Both the position numbers and the translations under genes were made by a program. A DNA stretch of 64,000 bases from Salinicola corii (GTDB lineage Bacteria > Pseudomonadota > Gammaproteobacteria > Pseudomonadales > Halomonadaceae): positions 45,061 to 109,060 of the forward strand of contig NZ_VTPX01000012.1 in the NCBI RefSeq assembly GCF_008298015.1. Reading direction: 5' to 3'. Under the pieces are notes generated by a model. That model was given only the letters and a program-made list of their open reading frames with translations. It was not told the origin of the DNA and did not search any database. How positions within the stretch are numbered: the stretch's first letter is position 1; each line of letters opens with the position of its first letter. Below are positions 11,987 through 25,386 of this stretch, piece by piece.

Positions 11987-12376
11987 ATGTCAGAAATCTT
12001 GAATAGCGTGTCGCCTGGCCTCGCCGGGGAGCCGGCCCGCACGGGTATGGCGCGTCCACCCGACCCTGAACGCGAAGAGCAGGGCGATGTTGCCGAACAG
12101 GTGTCGGATCCGCAACTGGCGCCGCCGCCCATGTACAAGGTCGTGCTTTACAACGACGACTACACGCCGATGGAGTTCGTCGTCGAGGTGCTGCAACGGT
12201 TCTTCGCCATGGATAGCGAGAAGGCGGTCCAGATCATGCTGGCCGTTCACACCCAAGGGAAAGCGACCTGCGGCATCTTCACCCGTGACGTAGCGGAAAC
12301 CAAGTGTCACCTCGTCAACGAGTATGCGAAAGAGTGTGAGCATCCTCTCATGTGTGACGTGGATGCCGCAGAATAG
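11987..12376 (+). CDS. clpS: ATP-dependent Clp protease adaptor ClpS
   Basis: 129 residues from MSEILNS; a second ATG at 12047 (109 residues) is equally possible because neither has a strong ribosome site. ClpS binds N-degron substrates and hands them to ClpAP. The core [20 protein letters not shown] contains the Asn-Asp-Asp of the substrate pocket, followed by [21 protein letters not shown] and the conserved C-terminal helix. The disordered N-terminal tail is rich in Pro and acidic residues, as in the family. clpA follows 112 bases downstream. Confidence 0.94.
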   Translation: MSEILNSVSPGLAGEPARTGMARPPDPEREEQGDVAEQVSDPQLAPPPMYKVVLYNDDYTPMEFVVEVLQRFFAMDSEKAVQIMLAVHTQGKATCGIFTRDVAETKCHLVNEYAKECEHPLMCDVDAAE

Positions 12377-12488
12377 ATGGCGGACACACATCGTCAACGC
12401 TTTTGTCTTCGAAGACTTGCGAAACCGCTGTTTGTGCCCGATTGTGAAAGTGCCGACCGATGCCCTCAGTGGCTAAAAGGGGACTGCC

Positions 12489-14753
<2,265 letters not shown>

Positions 14754-14775
14754 ATCGGTCGCGGCAAGACGACAA

Positions 14776-14808
14776 CGCCTCGCCATGGCAACATGGCGAG
14801 GCGTTTTT
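14776..14808. terminator. Rho-independent terminator after clpA
   Basis: A 12-bp stem CGCCTCGCCATG / CATGGCGAGGCG with a GCAA loop is followed by TTTTT on the plus strand. It separates clpA from the convergent infA. Confidence 0.9.
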
Positions 14809-14918
14809 GGATTCGTATCATCTCTCTGGTTGCCCGCCTGACGGAGATGGAGTGTCAGGCACTGTTAGTAAGGGCGGGAGGCCGTTCGGACAGGGCGGAG
14901 CCGAGATAGGCTCGCGAG

Positions 14919-15137
14919 TTAGCGAGAGCGGTAGACGATACGCCCTTTGGAAAGGTCGTAGGGGGTCAACTCAACCTTGACCTTGTCGCCGGTCAGGATA
15001 CGGATGTAGTTCTTGCGCATTTTGCCGGAGATGTGGGCGGTCACGACGTGACCGTTCTCCAGTTCGACGCGGAACATGGTGTTGGGAAGCGTGTCGACCA
15101 CCACGCCTTCCATTTCGATATGATCTTCTCGTGCCAT
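14919..15137 (-). CDS. infA: Translation initiation factor IF-1
   Basis: 72 residues, exactly the usual length. IF-1 is a single S1-like OB fold that occupies the ribosomal A site during initiation. Visible: [38 protein letters not shown] and the ending [15 protein letters not shown] precedes the ATG. The long open frame upstream is not coding. The bpt-infA neighbourhood is conserved in Pseudomonas and relatives. Confidence 0.97.
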   Translation of the reverse strand: MAREDHIEMEGVVVDTLPNTMFRVELENGHVVTAHISGKMRKNYIRILTGDKVKVELTPYDLSKGRIVYRSR

Positions 15138-15487
15138 ATAGGCGATCCCTCTTGAACGTGTTGAGAACGGGGCTTGGTGTGAGGGCCTGACACGGCGCCT
15201 CGCGGTTGGCGATCGACGTGGAATACCGCGAAAGGCACGGGTGCCGTTCACGTCATCATCGAGCCAGCCCGCCCTTGGGCCTCTGAAGTGCGCGATATTA
15301 TGGGCTATCTCGCCAGGGAAGGCAAAAATCCGCTGCAAATCGAATGGGCCCCGGCCTCTGGCCGGCCAGTTAACGCCCGAGCCTTGGTGAGCGGATCCAG
15401 CACCACCGAATACTCCAGGCACCCACCGCATGGCCGCGTGAGTGCCGTGAATTCACGGTCCCGGCGCGATACGTCTGCGTGTCGCCA
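15138..15487 (-). other. Intergenic region upstream of infA
   Basis: About 350 bases between bpt and infA, read in the infA direction; it must hold the infA promoter and leader. A perfect 14-bp palindrome CCGTGAATTCACGG sits at 15445-15458, just past the bpt stop, without a U-run. No tRNA or other RNA gene is seen. Confidence 0.5.
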
Positions 15488-16261
15488 TCACAGCGCCTTG
15501 GCGGGGACCATGCGTTGCCAGCGCCCCCCGTTGAGGTACTCCAGCGGTTGATAGTCCTGCTTGTACTGCATCTTCTGGCAGGCGCGTATCCAGTAGCCGA
15601 GATAGAGATGGGGTAGTCGGCGTTCACGCGCCAGCTCGATCTGGCTGAGTATGGCGAAGCTGCCGAGCGAGCGTCGTTCGAAGATCGGGTCGGGATCGAA
15701 AAACGTATAGATCGCGGAGAGCCCGTGGCCCAGGCAGTCGGTAGCGGCCACCGCCATCAGATGGTCGCCCAGCCGAAACTCCAGCAAATTGGCAAAGGGG
15801 TGTGCCTGGGTCAGGAACATCCGATACTGCTCGCGGCTCGGGGGAAACATGTCGCCATCCGCGTGTCGGGCGCGAATGTAGCGGGCGTACAGCGAATAGT
15901 GCTGCTCGTCGAATGCCGTCGGTCGCAGCTGCGTGGTTATATCCCGATTTCGATTGATCAGTTTGCGCTGGGTCCGGCTGGGCGCGAAGTCCTCGACCGG
16001 AATTCTGACGGAGGTGCAAGCACTACAAGCCTCGCAGTGGGGACGATAGAGATTGCTGCCACTACGTCGGAAGCCCAGCAGGGTGAGGGCGTCATAGACT
16101 TCGGGCGCCACGGTTTCCTCGGGATCGAGAAACAGCGTCGTCGCCTCCCTTCCCTTCAGATAACTACAGGGGTGGGGCACCGTCAGGAAGAAACGAAGAT
16201 CGCGTGCCTGACGCTGCGGGTTGTTCGCATTGTCGCTGCTCACGGTGGCTCCGTTGGCCAT
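15488..16261 (-). CDS. bpt: Aspartate/glutamate leucyltransferase Bpt
   Basis: 257 residues. Bpt transfers leucine from Leu-tRNA to N-terminal Asp or Glu, turning secondary destabilising residues into ClpS-recognised N-degrons. The family signature is clear: HPCSYL, the Cys cluster CEACSACTSVRIPV (about residues 77-90), then the GNAT-like C-terminal domain with LGHGLSAIYTFFDPD and YLGYWIRACQKMQYK. Its start overlaps the 3' end of aat by 22 bases, so the pair is co-translated. Confidence 0.95.
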   Translation of the reverse strand: MANGATVSSDNANNPQRQARDLRFFLTVPHPCSYLKGREATTLFLDPEETVAPEVYDALTLLGFRRSGSNLYRPHCEACSACTSVRIPVEDFAPSRTQRKLINRNRDITTQLRPTAFDEQHYSLYARYIRARHADGDMFPPSREQYRMFLTQAHPFANLLEFRLGDHLMAVAATDCLGHGLSAIYTFFDPDPIFERRSLGSFAILSQIELARERRLPHLYLGYWIRACQKMQYKQDYQPLEYLNGGRWQRMVPAKAL

Positions 16262-16932
16262 AGGTCGGCCGGGTTGGGTGCATGGACATTTTGTTCAAGA
16301 TAGCCGATGAAGCGGTGTCGGGCGATGTCTCTGGCACCCATGCTGGCCAGGTGAGGCGTGTGCATCTGGCAGTCGATCAAGGTGAAATCGTGATGCTGGA
16401 GTCGCCGTGCCAGCTGCACCAAGGCGACTTTCGAGGCGTCGGGAACGCGGCTGAACATCGACTCCCCGAAAAAGACGCGGCCGATCGACAGGCCGTAGAG
16501 GCCGCCTACCAGTGTTTCCGCTTGCCAGACCTCGACGCTGTGTGCGTATCCCATGTGGTGGAGATCGAGGTAGGTCTGCCGCATGGCGTCGTCGATCCAG
16601 GTCCCTTCCGCATCCGCGCGAGTCTCGGCGCAGGTGGTGATGACACGTTCGAAAGCATGATCGAACGTTACCGCGAAGCCACCATTGCGAAGCCGCTTGG
16701 CCAGACTTCTGCGGATACGTATCTCTTCGGGGAAGAGCACCATGCGTGGATCGGGAGACCACCAGAGAATCGGTTGACCCTCTGAATACCACGGGAAGAT
16801 GCCTTGGCGGTAAGCGCTCAGCAGCCACTCCGGTGTCAGTCCGCCCCCCGCGGCCAGCAGACCGTCCGGTTCATCCAGCGCTTGGGAAACCGGTGGAAAG
16901 GCGACGAGGTGAGGAGGTAGCCAGGGCAGCAT
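16240..16932 (-). CDS. aat: Leucyl/phenylalanyl-tRNA-protein transferase Aat
   Basis: 230 residues from MLPWLPPHLVAFPP, the usual family start; the open frame runs 57 codons further upstream without support. Aat adds Leu or Phe to proteins with N-terminal Arg or Lys. Motifs: GLLAAGG, YRQGIFPWYSEG, PILWWSPDPRMVL, GTWIDDAM, AHSVEVW, GGLYGLSIGRVFFGESMFS and LIDCQ. Together with bpt and clpSA it makes a complete bacterial N-degron pathway within five kilobases. The divergent chemoreceptor gene starts about 140 bases away. Confidence 0.95.
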   Translation of the reverse strand: MLPWLPPHLVAFPPVSQALDEPDGLLAAGGGLTPEWLLSAYRQGIFPWYSEGQPILWWSPDPRMVLFPEEIRIRRSLAKRLRNGGFAVTFDHAFERVITTCAETRADAEGTWIDDAMRQTYLDLHHMGYAHSVEVWQAETLVGGLYGLSIGRVFFGESMFSRVPDASKVALVQLARRLQHHDFTLIDCQMHTPHLASMGARDIARHRFIGYLEQNVHAPNPADLWPTEPP

Positions 16933-17073
16933 GCAGGGACCTGATGGGAGAGCGGTCCACAGCATATCAAACACCGAAGCGATGATTCTTGGTATGTCTT
17001 TGCCGAAAGTGGCATCAAGAATTTCCCGACTTGCGCCGATAGATTCCCGACTCCTCAAATTGCGGAAAGCATC

Positions 17074-19107
17074 ATGGCAGCACTCCGACAGCGTCTTCGT
17101 CATGCCAGTATCGGCACCAAATTGGCCATCATCGTCGCCTTATTGCAGGTTGCCGTGCTCATGGGGATGGCTTTCGCCATGGCCCAGGCAAGCACATCGC
17201 AACTGCGCGAGGCCACGACCCACGAGTTGAAAACCCAGCAGGACTCGGTTTCCGCCATGCTGTCACTGTTCGATTACAGCCTCCAGCAACAGGCGGATCG
17301 GTTCCTGAATATCTTCTCGGACCAGTATTCGGGGCGGTTCGCGCTGAGCACGGGCCAGCGTGTCGAGGTCTCCGGGCGCCAGACGCCGACGCTCAGGGAT
17401 GGGCTCGAGGTGCTCAACGACAACACGTGGAAACTCGATCGCTTTAGCGAGCAGACCGGTACGCCAGCGACGATCTTCGCGCGCGACGGCGACGATTTCG
17501 TGCGCATCGCTACCTCTCTCAAGGACGAGAACGGCAAGAGGGCAATGGGAACGTTGCTCAACCGGGAATCCAAGAGTTACGCCAAGCTGATGGCAAACCA
17601 GCCCTATATCGGACTCGCCAAGCTCTTCGGCACGTCCTACATCACCAAATATCAACCCATACAGGACGGCGACGGCAAGGTGGTCGGCGCGCTGTTCGTG
17701 GGTGTCGATATCAGCGCCGAGATGGCCCAGGTCCAGAACCGCATCCGGGAGATGGGGATCGGCAACGCCGGTTACACAATGTTGATTTCGGCCGCCGGTG
17801 ATCACAAGGGCGAGGTCATCGCGGGAGGCCCTTTCGAAGGACAGAACCTGTTGCACTTTGAAGCCGCCGACGCCTTCGTGCCGCTGTTCGATCAGGCATC
17901 CGGCGAAATCAACTATATCGCCGGCGATGGCGACGAGCGGTTGGTGCTGTACGCCCGCTACCCCGAATGGCAATGGATCATCGCCGGATCGGTGTCGGTC
18001 GACGAGATCGAAGCCGGCGTCGTCGCCGCGCGCGATCGTTTCTTGCTGATCGCCATGCTGCTGGCGGCGGTGTTGAGCCTGACGCTCTACTGGATCGCGA
18101 AGTGGTTGGTGACGAAATCGATGAGTCGTGCCGTCGGCCTGGCTCAGGCGCTGGCGGAAGGGGATCTGTCGCAGCGAATCGAGACGCGTCGACGCGACGA
18201 GATCGGCCAACTGGTCGGAGCCATGAACGGCATCGGCGATGGCCTAGAGCGCATCGTGGGGCAGGTGCGTCACGCGGTCGTGGAGACCGAGAGCCATACG
18301 CAAGAATTAGCCTCGGGCAATGCCGAACTCTCCTCGCGTACCGAGTCCCAGGCGGCGAGCCTCGAGCAGACCGCTGCCAGCACCGAAGAAATCAATGCGA
18401 CCGTGCGCCAGAACACACAGCGAGCGCAGGAGAGCGACGAGCAGACCCGGCGAACCGTGCTGGCCGCAGGGGAAGCCCTGGGCACGGTCGAAGCCACGTC
18501 GGAAGCCATGCAGCGCATCGTCGGGATGGCAAAGCAGATCTCCGAGGTGGTCGGCGTGATCGATGGCATCGCCTTTCAGACCAACCTGCTCGCGCTGAAT
18601 GCGTCCGTCGAGGCCGCCAGGGCTGGCGAGCATGGCAGGGGCTTCGCCGTGGTCGCGCAGGAGGTGCGTGGTCTGGCGGAGCGCTGTTCGACCTCGGCGC
18701 AGGAGATCAAGGTGCTGATCGGGCACACCGTCGACGAGGTCGACAACGGTAATCTCCGTGCCGCGGAGGCGGGACAGCGGGTTTCGGAGATCGTGTCGCA
18801 GGTCGAGAGAATCAGCACGCTGATCTCCGAGATTCGTCTGGCGTCCGAAGAGCAGTCCCACGGTATCGAGCAGATCAATGTGGCCATTTCGCAGATCGAC
18901 GAGACCACGCAGAGCAATGCGGCGCTGGTTCGTCAATCCAGCGCCTTGACTCAGCAGTTGAACGGGCAGAGCCGGCGGCTGGCGGAGACCGTCTCGGTGT
19001 TCCGGCTGCGTGACGGCTCGGCATTCGAGCGGCAGGAACCGGCTCTCTCTTCCCCTGCGGCCAGTCTGACGCGATACGCGCCGTCCGAGGAGCCGTTGCC
19101 GGCTTGA
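17074..19107 (+). CDS. Methyl-accepting chemotaxis protein with periplasmic Cache-type sensor
   Basis: 677 residues. The order is: short cytoplasmic start, TM1 (about 18-38, [20 protein letters not shown]), a periplasmic sensor of about 285 residues with Cache-type features ([29 protein letters not shown]), TM2 (about 322-343), HAMP (about 344-396) and the signalling coiled coil. The hairpin tip has [20 protein letters not shown] (about 503). No C-terminal CheR-tethering pentapeptide is seen (it ends EPLPA). The ligand is unknown. It is a single gene placed where many relatives have trxB, between aat and ftsK. Confidence 0.93.
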   Translation: MAALRQRLRHASIGTKLAIIVALLQVAVLMGMAFAMAQASTSQLREATTHELKTQQDSVSAMLSLFDYSLQQQADRFLNIFSDQYSGRFALSTGQRVEVSGRQTPTLRDGLEVLNDNTWKLDRFSEQTGTPATIFARDGDDFVRIATSLKDENGKRAMGTLLNRESKSYAKLMANQPYIGLAKLFGTSYITKYQPIQDGDGKVVGALFVGVDISAEMAQVQNRIREMGIGNAGYTMLISAAGDHKGEVIAGGPFEGQNLLHFEAADAFVPLFDQASGEINYIAGDGDERLVLYARYPEWQWIIAGSVSVDEIEAGVVAARDRFLLIAMLLAAVLSLTLYWIAKWLVTKSMSRAVGLAQALAEGDLSQRIETRRRDEIGQLVGAMNGIGDGLERIVGQVRHAVVETESHTQELASGNAELSSRTESQAASLEQTAASTEEINATVRQNTQRAQESDEQTRRTVLAAGEALGTVEATSEAMQRIVGMAKQISEVVGVIDGIAFQTNLLALNASVEAARAGEHGRGFAVVAQEVRGLAERCSTSAQEIKVLIGHTVDEVDNGNLRAAEAGQRVSEIVSQVERISTLISEIRLASEEQSHGIEQINVAISQIDETTQSNAALVRQSSALTQQLNGQSRRLAETVSVFRLRDGSAFERQEPALSSPAASLTRYAPSEEPLPA

Positions 19108-19318
19108 CCCGGCGCCGCTGAATTGGTCGACGTCGTACGCAATCCGCGCCCCCTGTGATGTCGGCGCGGGCCCCGGTATGATGGCGGGTTGAAAGCACCG
19201 GGCCCGCCATGGGTTCGGTCATTGATCGCCAATGCCGCGAGCGGAATGGAATACCGCCAGCGGCGTGGCAGTTGATTGCGCTACGCCACGCCAGACCGGG
19301 CGCGAGGGGGTTGATCAT

Positions 19319-22300
19319 TTGAGTGCCAAGAGTTCGGCTAAGAAGAGCCGTCGTTCGTCAACGCAAGCGCACGCCAGGGAACAGGCGCGCCACGTGATCA
19401 TGCGCCTGCAGGGTGTGACTCGCGAGGGCGCCGTTATCCTGCTGCTCGCCATCTGCGTATTTCTCCTGCTGGCTCTGTTCAGCTATACACCGACGGATCC
19501 TGGGTGGTCGCACAGTGGGCCGGACCAGTCGGTCTCGAACTGGATGGGGAAGATCGGGGCCTGGCTGTCCGATGTGCTCTATTCGCTGTTCGGTGCCAGC
19601 GCACTCTGGTGGCCTGGCATGTTCGGGCTGGGCGCCTGGCGACTGATGCGTCAGACCCAGGTCCAGATAGCCTGGGATCCGATGGCGCTGGCCGTCCACA
19701 CCGGCGGGCTACTGCTGCTGCTGTTGAGCACGACCACGCTGGGCGACCTCCACTTCTACAGTGCCGCCAGCGATCTTCCCAATCAGGCGGGGGGCATTCT
19801 CGGTCGTGGCATTGCCAATTCACTGACCTCCCTGGTGGGAGTGCGGGGTACCACGCTGATCGCCATTGCGGCATTCATGTCGGGGTTCACGCTGTTCACC
19901 GGCATGTCATGGTTGACGGTGATGGACGAACTCGGCAGTTCGTTGAATCGGCTGTTTCACTGGATGAAGTCGCGCGCGAGCGAGCGCCGCGAGGCTCGGG
20001 AGAGCCGGCGACTCGACAAGGACGCGGCCGAGCCGATGAGCCGTGTTCGCCCTGACCATCGGACCGATACGGCCGTGGCGGATGAGGAGGGGACGCCTGC
20101 CAAGACCTCCTGGTGGGCCAAATGGTTGCCATGGCACAGGGCGCCCGATCTGGAACGGTGGGATGACGACGAGTTGGAGCGTTCGTATCAGTCGCGCCAG
20201 GAACCTGCTTGGGAAAATACCGTCGGCGCTACCGAGGGATCGGAGCGTCGAGACACCTCGATGTGGCGCCATGATGGCCGGACCGATATTCCTTGGGACG
20301 TTCCGGCGCGAACACCCTCCGCCAAGCGTCCTGAGGCATCCTACACCGCTCGTCAGCAGCGCGATGAATCTCGCGAACCGACGCTGGGGCGTCTGCCAGG
20401 AACCGACCCCGATGCGTCACCGCGGGCGACAACGCGTGGAGAACCGAGCCGGCCGTCGTCTTCTGACCCGGTGATGCCTGGTCGGATATCCGCAACCGAC
20501 GAACCGGCGATCATGCCCGCGACATCGTCGGCAGTGACGACCGCAGCGTCGCAAGCCGACTCGGAGGCCGAGTCGGCAGCCCGGCCGGAAAGGGCGCCTT
20601 TCCGCGCCGACGTCACACGTCGGCGAATACCCGACGCCTTCCAGGCATCGGCCGGAGACGTTTCGCCCTCGCCAACTGATGCTGCCGACACGGCAGCCCC
20701 GTCGAACGAGGCGACGCGTGGCGACGTCGATGGCCGTCGCCCCGAACCGCCGGTCAACGGCGTCTCGGCGCATGATGACGACGCGCCGGTCCAGCAATGG
20801 GGGATTCGCGCCGAGCGCAACGATCCGGTCCCGGATCGGGGCCAGACCGCGCCCCGGCCTGACGACGAACCCGATGCGCCGACCGAGGGCCTGCCCGCGA
20901 GCGAACCGGAAGGGCTGGAGCGTCGGCGTACCGGTGTCGACTGGAACGATATCGAGGCGGAGAGTGGCGATATTCCGGCAGACCCGGCGATATCGTCGCC
21001 GAACCGTGAGGCGCGACCCCACGAGTTGGCTTCGCGGCAGCGTCAGGAGCCGCGTTTCGAAATCGCCGACGACGATGACCAGGAAAACGTGGCCGGCGCG
21101 GTTTCGCCACAGCGCCACCAGCCGTCGGCCGCGCCTGCCGTTTCTCGCCCCGGTTCTGCCCCACCGACCTCCCCGACTGCGGTGCCGAGCGGTGAAGGCT
21201 CGCTGGCCACCGCGGATCAGGCCAGGGCGGCTGCCGAGGATCAACCGACGCTATGGACCGTCGAGCACCTGCAGAGCCAGCGCCCGGTGATGGACGATCT
21301 GCCGGAGCCGAGCGGTAATCTGCCGTCGATTCGCCTGACCACGCCCGCCGATCCCGAGCAGCCGAACTACTCGCCGGAGCAGTTGGAAGACATGGCCGAA
21401 CTGCTCGAGATGCGGCTTCGCGAATATGGCGTCAAGGCGGAGGTGGTGGAGACCTGGCCGGGGCCGGTCATTACCCGTTTCGAAATCCGTCCGGCGGCTG
21501 GGGTGAAGGTTTCCAAGATCAGCAACCTGGCCAAGGATCTGGCGCGCTCGCTGATGGTCAAGAGTGTGCGTGTGGTCGAGATCATTCCCGGCAAGCCGAC
21601 CGTCGGGATCGAGATCCCCAACCCGCATCGGGCGATGATTCGTATTCGCCAGGTGCTGGACTCGGACGTCTATCAGCAAGCCGAATCGCCGGTGACGCTG
21701 GCGCTCGGGCACGATATCGGCGGCAAGCCGGTGGTCGCCAACCTCAACAAGATGCCCCATCTGCTGGTTGCCGGCACCACCGGCTCCGGCAAGTCGGTGG
21801 GAATCAATACCATGCTGGTGTCGATGCTGCTCAAGGCGACCCCGGACGAGGTCCGAATGATCATGGTCGACCCCAAGATGCTGGAGCTTTCGGTCTACGA
21901 TGGCATTCCGCATCTGTTGGCACCGGTCGTGACCGACATGAAGGAAGCGGCCAACGCATTGCGCTGGTGTGTCGCCGAGATGGAGCGACGCTACAAGCTC
22001 ATGGCGGCGATGGGCGTGCGTAACATCGCCGGCTTCAACGCCAAGCTCGACGAAGCCGAGAGTCACGGCGCCCAGGTTCAGGACCCGTTATGGGAGCCGC
22101 AGCCGTGGGAGATGCACCAGCAGCCGCCGACGCTGGCGAAGCTGCCTTACATCGTCGTGGTGATCGACGAGTTCGCCGACATGTTCATGATCGTCGGCAA
22201 GAAGGTCGAGGAACTGATCGCGCGCCTGGCCCAGAAGGCGCGTGCGGCGGGCATTCACCTGATCCTGGCCACCCAGCGGCCGTCGGTCGACGTGGTGACC

Positions 22301-22819
22301 GGGCTGATCAAGGCCAACATCCCGACACGCATGGCGTTCCAGGTCTCGTCCAAGATCGACTCCCGTACCATTCTCGACCAGGGCGGCGCCGAGAACCTGC
22401 TGGGGCATGGCGACATGCTCTACCTGCCGGCCGGTGCCGGCATGCCGCAACGTGTCCATGGCGCCTTCGTCGATGACGACGAGGTTCACCGCATCGTCGA
22501 GGACTGGAAGCGCCGTGGCGAGCCCGAGTACATCGAGGAGATCCTCTCCGGCGGCGTTTCCGCCGATGCGCTGGCCGGACTCGAGGCCGAGGGGGGAGGC
22601 GATGGCGACGATGCCGAGCAGGATGCGCTCTACGACGAGGCGGTCCAGTTCGTCACCGAGAGTCGCCGGGCTTCGATTTCCGCCGTGCAGCGCCGTTTCA
22701 AGATTGGCTACAACCGGGCGGCTCGACTGGTCGAGGCGATGGAGCAGGCGGGCGTCGTCTCGTCCATGGGCAACAACGGGTCCCGGGAAGTGTTGGCGCC
22801 GCCGCCCGTCGGCCATTGA
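19319..22819 (+). CDS. ftsK: DNA translocase FtsK
   Basis: 1166 residues from a TTG at 19319, chosen because GAGGGGG stands eight bases before it; an ATG at 19232 has no such site. FtsK couples septation to chromosome segregation and activates XerCD at dif. The N-terminal part has several membrane segments (from about residue 35, [19 protein letters not shown], to about 215). A hydrophilic, low-complexity linker of roughly 430 residues rich in Asp, Glu, Arg, Pro and Ala follows. The motor has Walker [16 protein letters not shown] (about 820) and Walker [12 protein letters not shown] (about 945). The C-terminal winged-helix gamma domain ([18 protein letters not shown]) reads KOPS. ftsK-lolA-rarA is conserved. 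Confidence 0.95.
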   Translation: MSAKSSAKKSRRSSTQAHAREQARHVIMRLQGVTREGAVILLLAICVFLLLALFSYTPTDPGWSHSGPDQSVSNWMGKIGAWLSDVLYSLFGASALWWPGMFGLGAWRLMRQTQVQIAWDPMALAVHTGGLLLLLLSTTTLGDLHFYSAASDLPNQAGGILGRGIANSLTSLVGVRGTTLIAIAAFMSGFTLFTGMSWLTVMDELGSSLNRLFHWMKSRASERREARESRRLDKDAAEPMSRVRPDHRTDTAVADEEGTPAKTSWWAKWLPWHRAPDLERWDDDELERSYQSRQEPAWENTVGATEGSERRDTSMWRHDGRTDIPWDVPARTPSAKRPEASYTARQQRDESREPTLGRLPGTDPDASPRATTRGEPSRPSSSDPVMPGRISATDEPAIMPATSSAVTTAASQADSEAESAARPERAPFRADVTRRRIPDAFQASAGDVSPSPTDAADTAAPSNEATRGDVDGRRPEPPVNGVSAHDDDAPVQQWGIRAERNDPVPDRGQTAPRPDDEPDAPTEGLPASEPEGLERRRTGVDWNDIEAESGDIPADPAISSPNREARPHELASRQRQEPRFEIADDDDQENVAGAVSPQRHQPSAAPAVSRPGSAPPTSPTAVPSGEGSLATADQARAAAEDQPTLWTVEHLQSQRPVMDDLPEPSGNLPSIRLTTPADPEQPNYSPEQLEDMAELLEMRLREYGVKAEVVETWPGPVITRFEIRPAAGVKVSKISNLAKDLARSLMVKSVRVVEIIPGKPTVGIEIPNPHRAMIRIRQVLDSDVYQQAESPVTLALGHDIGGKPVVANLNKMPHLLVAGTTGSGKSVGINTMLVSMLLKATPDEVRMIMVDPKMLELSVYDGIPHLLAPVVTDMKEAANALRWCVAEMERRYKLMAAMGVRNIAGFNAKLDEAESHGAQVQDPLWEPQPWEMHQQPPTLAKLPYIVVVIDEFADMFMIVGKKVEELIARLAQKARAAGIHLILATQRPSVDVVTGLIKANIPTRMAFQVSSKIDSRTILDQGGAENLLGHGDMLYLPAGAGMPQRVHGAFVDDDEVHRIVEDWKRRGEPEYIEEILSGGVSADALAGLEAEGGGDGDDAEQDALYDEAVQFVTESRRASISAVQRRFKIGYNRAARLVEAMEQAGVVSSMGNNGSREVLAPPPVGH

Positions 22820-22827
22820 TCGCGCCA

Positions 22828-22859
22828 GCGGCCGCGGGGAAGTAAACCCCGTGGCCGTT
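22828..22859 (+). terminator. Probable terminator hairpin after ftsK
   Basis: An 11-bp stem (CGGCCGCGGGG / CCCCGTGGCCG, one G-U) with a 7-base A-rich loop and TTT after it. It lies nine bases past the ftsK stop; lolA starts about 70 bases later. Confidence 0.5.
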
Positions 22860-22929
22860 TCGCTGTCCTAGCATTCACCAGATTCATGATCGCCGGCCTC
22901 GGGTCGCCGATTCCCGATAAGGAATTTCC

Positions 22930-23586
22930 ATGCGCAAGATGAAGACGTTGGCTCTGGCCGGCTCGCTGTTGCTGGCGCCGGTATTGATGACGCAGTCGGC
23001 ACTGGCGGATCAAGCTTCCGCCGATCGCCTGACCCACCTGCTCGAACCGCTGAAGACCTATTCCGCGGATTTCGAGCAGCGGATTCTGGATGCCTCGGGC
23101 TCCAGCCTGCAGGACACCAGCGGCCACATGTGGCTGTCTCGTCCGGGTCATTTCCGCTGGGAAGTGAATGAACCCTACCGGCAACTGGTCGTCTCCGACG
23201 GCGACGAAGTCTCGCTCTACGATCCCGATCTCGAGCAGGTCACGATCCAGCCACTGGACGACCGGGTCACCCATACGCCGGCGCTGCTGCTCTCCGGGAG
23301 CGCTTCCGAACTCGCCGACAACTACGACGTCACGCGGCAGCAGCAGGGTGCCAGCGAGACCTTCACGCTGGTGCCGCAGGCCAACGATACGCTGTTCGAG
23401 CAGCTCAAGTTGACCTTCTACGGCGAGCAACTCGACGCGCTGCAGATGACCGACAGCACCGGCCAGCGCACCGCGATCGATTTCGACAACGCGCAGACCA
23501 ATGTCGATATCGATCCCGCCCAGTTCCAGTTTCAGGCGCCCGAGGGCGCGGACGTGATTCGCGAGCAGTCGCCGGCGACCCCGTAA
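22930..23586 (+). CDS. lolA: Outer-membrane lipoprotein carrier protein LolA
   Basis: 218 residues with a Sec signal peptide (cleavage near SALA-DQ), not a lipoprotein. LolA is the periplasmic carrier that takes lipoproteins from LolCDE to LolB. Typical segments: LKTYSADFEQRI, GHMWLSRPGHFRWEV, PYRQLVVSDG, LYDPDLEQVTI and the C-terminal VDIDPAQFQFQAPEGADVI. The ATG has AAGGAA ten bases upstream. It follows ftsK and converges on rarA. Confidence 0.95.
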   Translation: MRKMKTLALAGSLLLAPVLMTQSALADQASADRLTHLLEPLKTYSADFEQRILDASGSSLQDTSGHMWLSRPGHFRWEVNEPYRQLVVSDGDEVSLYDPDLEQVTIQPLDDRVTHTPALLLSGSASELADNYDVTRQQQGASETFTLVPQANDTLFEQLKLTFYGEQLDALQMTDSTGQRTAIDFDNAQTNVDIDPAQFQFQAPEGADVIREQSPATP

Positions 23587-23665
23587 CGCCGCGCCCGTCG
23601 ATCGACTCGTCCTGTCGTGGTCTCCCACGCCAGGGCGAGTTCTACGGACAGCGAAGCGACATCTT

Positions 23666-25018
23666 TCAGGACTCGCCGTCCGCCTGACGATCCAGCTCCT
23701 CGCGCCACGCCTGCATCTGCTGAAAGCGCTTTTCCTGGCCGTAGTCACTGGGATCGTAGAAGCGTGTCTTCGGCAGGTTAGGCGGCCAGCAGTCATGGTG
23801 GGTGCCGGCCGGGTAGCCATTGGGTTCGCTATGAGCGTATCGATAGCCGTCGCCGTAGCCCAGTGATGACATCAATTTCGTGGGCGCGTTGCGCAGATAG
23901 ACCGGTACCTCCAGGTCGGGATGCTGGGCGACGAACGCCTTGGCTTGACTCCAGGCCTGATCGATGCGGTTGCTTTTCGGTGCGACCGCCAGGTGGATCA
24001 CGGCATGGGCGATGGCGCGTTGCCCCTCGTAGTCGCCCAGCCGCAGATAGGCGTCCCACGCCGCTATCACCAGCGGCAGCGCGCGCGGATCGGCGTTGCC
24101 GACGTCCTCCGAGGCGATCGCAGCGAGGCGCCTGACGACATCCAGCGGATCGCCACCGCCACTGATGAACTGGGCGACGTACAGTAGCGCGGCATCGGGG
24201 CGCGATGAGCGAACCGACTTGTGAATGGCCGACAGCACGTCGTAGTAGTGCTCTCCCTGCTTGTCGAAAGCCGCCGCCTGGTGTCCGATCACCTCGATCA
24301 CTGCGTCGCGGTCGAGGATCTCGCCGTGCTCGTCGCGCTTGACGAAGTCGCAGGCGGTCTCGAGCAGGCCGAGGGCACGACGCGCATCGCCGGAGGCCGC
24401 CCTCGCCAGAATCGACAGTGTTTCGTCGCTGGCGCGGATATTGCGCTGCCCGAGCCCGAGTGTCTCGTTGCCGAGGGCGCGCTTGAGCACCGTGATCAGC
24501 TCGCTCTCGTCAAGGGCTTTCAGTACATAGACCCGCGCACGCGAGAGCAGCGCCGAGTTGACCTCGAAGGAGGGGTTTTCGGTAGTGGCGCCGATCAGCG
24601 TCAGCAAACCGGATTCGACGTGGGGTAGCAGGGCATCCTGTTGGCTCTTGTTGAGTCGGTGGATTTCGTCCAGGAACAGCAGGGTCCGGCGATCGCGCAT
24701 CTGGCCCTCTCGGGCTCGCTCGACCGCCGCCCGGATCTCCTTCACGCCCGCCATCACCGCCGACAGTTGCTCCAGCCGGGCGCCGGAGGCTTCGGCGAGA
24801 ATCTCCGCCAGCGTGGTCTTGCCGACTCCGGGAGGGCCCCACAGGATCATCGAGCGTACGCTGGCGGTCTCGGCCATGCGTCGCAGCGGCTTGCCGGGCC
24901 CGACCAGCGCCTGCTGGCCGATGTAGTCGTCGAGCGTGCGCGGACGCAGGCGATAGGCGAGGGGCGCACTGTCTGGATGGGGGGCGCCTCGGGAGGCGTC
25001 GTCGGCAAATAGGTCCAT
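23666..25018 (-). CDS. rarA: Replication-associated recombination protein RarA (MgsA)
   Basis: 450 residues from MDLFADDAS, with GGAAA upstream; 13 further upstream codons are unlikely. RarA is a AAA+ clamp-loader-like tetramer that acts at stalled forks. Visible: [18 protein letters not shown], Walker [12 protein letters not shown] (about residue 62), [19 protein letters not shown] (Walker B), [13 protein letters not shown] (sensor 1) and the C-terminal tetramerisation part with [14 protein letters not shown] [18 protein letters not shown]. It converges on lolA, as in E. coli and Pseudomonas. Confidence 0.95.
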   Translation of the reverse strand: MDLFADDASRGAPHPDSAPLAYRLRPRTLDDYIGQQALVGPGKPLRRMAETASVRSMILWGPPGVGKTTLAEILAEASGARLEQLSAVMAGVKEIRAAVERAREGQMRDRRTLLFLDEIHRLNKSQQDALLPHVESGLLTLIGATTENPSFEVNSALLSRARVYVLKALDESELITVLKRALGNETLGLGQRNIRASDETLSILARAASGDARRALGLLETACDFVKRDEHGEILDRDAVIEVIGHQAAAFDKQGEHYYDVLSAIHKSVRSSRPDAALLYVAQFISGGGDPLDVVRRLAAIASEDVGNADPRALPLVIAAWDAYLRLGDYEGQRAIAHAVIHLAVAPKSNRIDQAWSQAKAFVAQHPDLEVPVYLRNAPTKLMSSLGYGDGYRYAHSEPNGYPAGTHHDCWPPNLPKTRFYDPSDYGQEKRFQQMQAWREELDRQADGES

Positions 25019-25386
25019 GGGGTTTCCAGGCTGGCTGACGGCAACGAAACGGTACATTTCGCTACAGCGATTCAGACGTTAGGCGTAGAGCGTTTATCGA
25101 AAAAACCGCTAGGGTAGGAAATTCTAGCGTGTCGCTGAAGGCAGACCCAATCGATCATCGATAGAGATGTCATTCGAGGCTCGTTTGTCGGTATCTGGCA
25201 GAGGTAATCCACGGCGTACATCGTCGATTCGAACGGCGGGGCAACGACGCCTTCGTTCACCCTGGCAACAGTGGTGACGAACCGTCGCAACGAGTCCCGG
25301 CGCCAAGGTCGTCGACAGGCGCTACACTAGGCTGACAAGGCGACGGGCGTCACTCGACTCCGCGCTTCACGGACAGGAGACTCACC
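25019..25386. other. Intergenic region between rarA and the hemerythrin-like gene
   Basis: About 370 bases between divergently transcribed genes. Only short frames without ribosome sites occur. It should contain the promoters of both flanking genes. No repeat or RNA gene is seen. Confidence 0.4.
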
